This document shows positions 63,835 through 64,000 of a stretch of 64,000 nt of DNA, one piece after another. The notes beneath the pieces were generated by a model that saw only the letters and a list, made by a program, of their open reading frames with translations, did not search any database and was not told the DNA's origin. The stretch lies in assembly GCA_000585075.1 (NCBI GenBank), contig JEMY01000004.1, forward strand, positions 124,001 through 188,000, in the 5' to 3' direction. The translations under genes were made by a program, and so were the position numbers. Origin of the DNA: Candidatus Accumulibacter regalis. GTDB lineage: Bacteria; Pseudomonadota; Gammaproteobacteria; Burkholderiales; Rhodocyclaceae. Every line of letters begins with the position of its first letter. Position 1 is the stretch's first letter.

Positions 63835-64000
63835 CTTCGGTCTCCAGAGTGTCAAGCAAGCGGACAAAAGTACTACCGGAAGAGTCCGGCGGGAACGGAG
63901 CAGCCCCCTGAATTCACCGCCTCCCTGCCAGAACCTTCCTGCACACGCCAGGAAGGACGATTGGTGAGTCACCGACGCACTTCTGTCTTGAAAGCAAGTT

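Overview
The window is 64 kb of high-GC, densely coded bacterial chromosome with no rRNA, tRNA, IS element, prophage or CRISPR array that I could see. The gene content is betaproteobacterial: bamD, rnhA/dnaQ, a Rhodocyclales-like DUF748 protein, a split macB, phoU-phoB-phoR, a phasin, a PEP-CTERM protein and Pit with its DUF47 partner. Together with the phosphate and polyhydroxyalkanoate (PHA) genes this suggests a Rhodocyclales member, plausibly an Accumulibacter-like polyphosphate accumulator. That assignment is inference; no marker RNA is present to fix it.

Layout. 1-9.5 kb: the 5' end of rluD diverging from bamD; a Ser/Thr kinase-HDOD-GAF fusion; DUF3293, rmuC and a large DUF748/OmpA-like envelope protein; a stand-alone receiver. 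9.5-16 kb: gloB, a methyltransferase, rnhA, dnaQ, two small unknown proteins, slyX, and a 753-residue fusion of a P-loop domain, an FHA-like segment and a PPP-family phosphatase. 16-20.6 kb: the Pit phosphate transporter with its DUF47 partner, a small membrane protein, and a ParA-type ATPase translationally coupled to a disordered Lys/Ala-rich protein. 20.8-27.3 kb: acyltransferase, ylqF, a methyltransferase cut by an in-frame TGA, galU, an ecotin without its disulfide, and a lipoprotein. 27.3-30 kb: phoU-phoB-phoR.

30.3-47.8 kb is an ion-homeostasis and stress region: a complete mnhA(B)CDEFG Na+/H+ antiporter operon facing nhaR, then an HPF-like protein, a TerC/Alx protein, a universal stress protein, a YqaA-like protein, a NaChBac-type voltage-gated sodium channel, htpX, a P-type ATPase, a tandem universal stress protein, a DUF2062 protein and a CBS/nucleotidyltransferase protein. 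47.9-52.6 kb: a phasin gene with a clear sigma-70 promoter flanked by two PhaR-like operators, a group II truncated haemoglobin, typA and acpH. 52.8-57.4 kb: a TolC-MacA-MacB-type tripartite efflux operon. 57.4-64 kb: a gamma-class carbonic anhydrase, an E1-like (ThiF) protein paired with a nitroreductase-like flavoprotein, two FtsX-type permeases with no adjacent ATPase, and a PEP-CTERM SGNH hydrolase.

Themes that link the genes are phosphate (Pit/DUF47 and PhoUBR), sodium and proton cycling (Mnh, NhaR, the Na+ channel, a P-type ATPase), granule biology (phasin, perhaps the ParA pair) and envelope maintenance. Best candidates for undescribed biology are the P-loop/FHA-like/PPP fusion, the ParA plus disordered-partner pair, the E1-like/nitroreductase pair, and the co-location of Mnh, NhaR and a BacNav channel.
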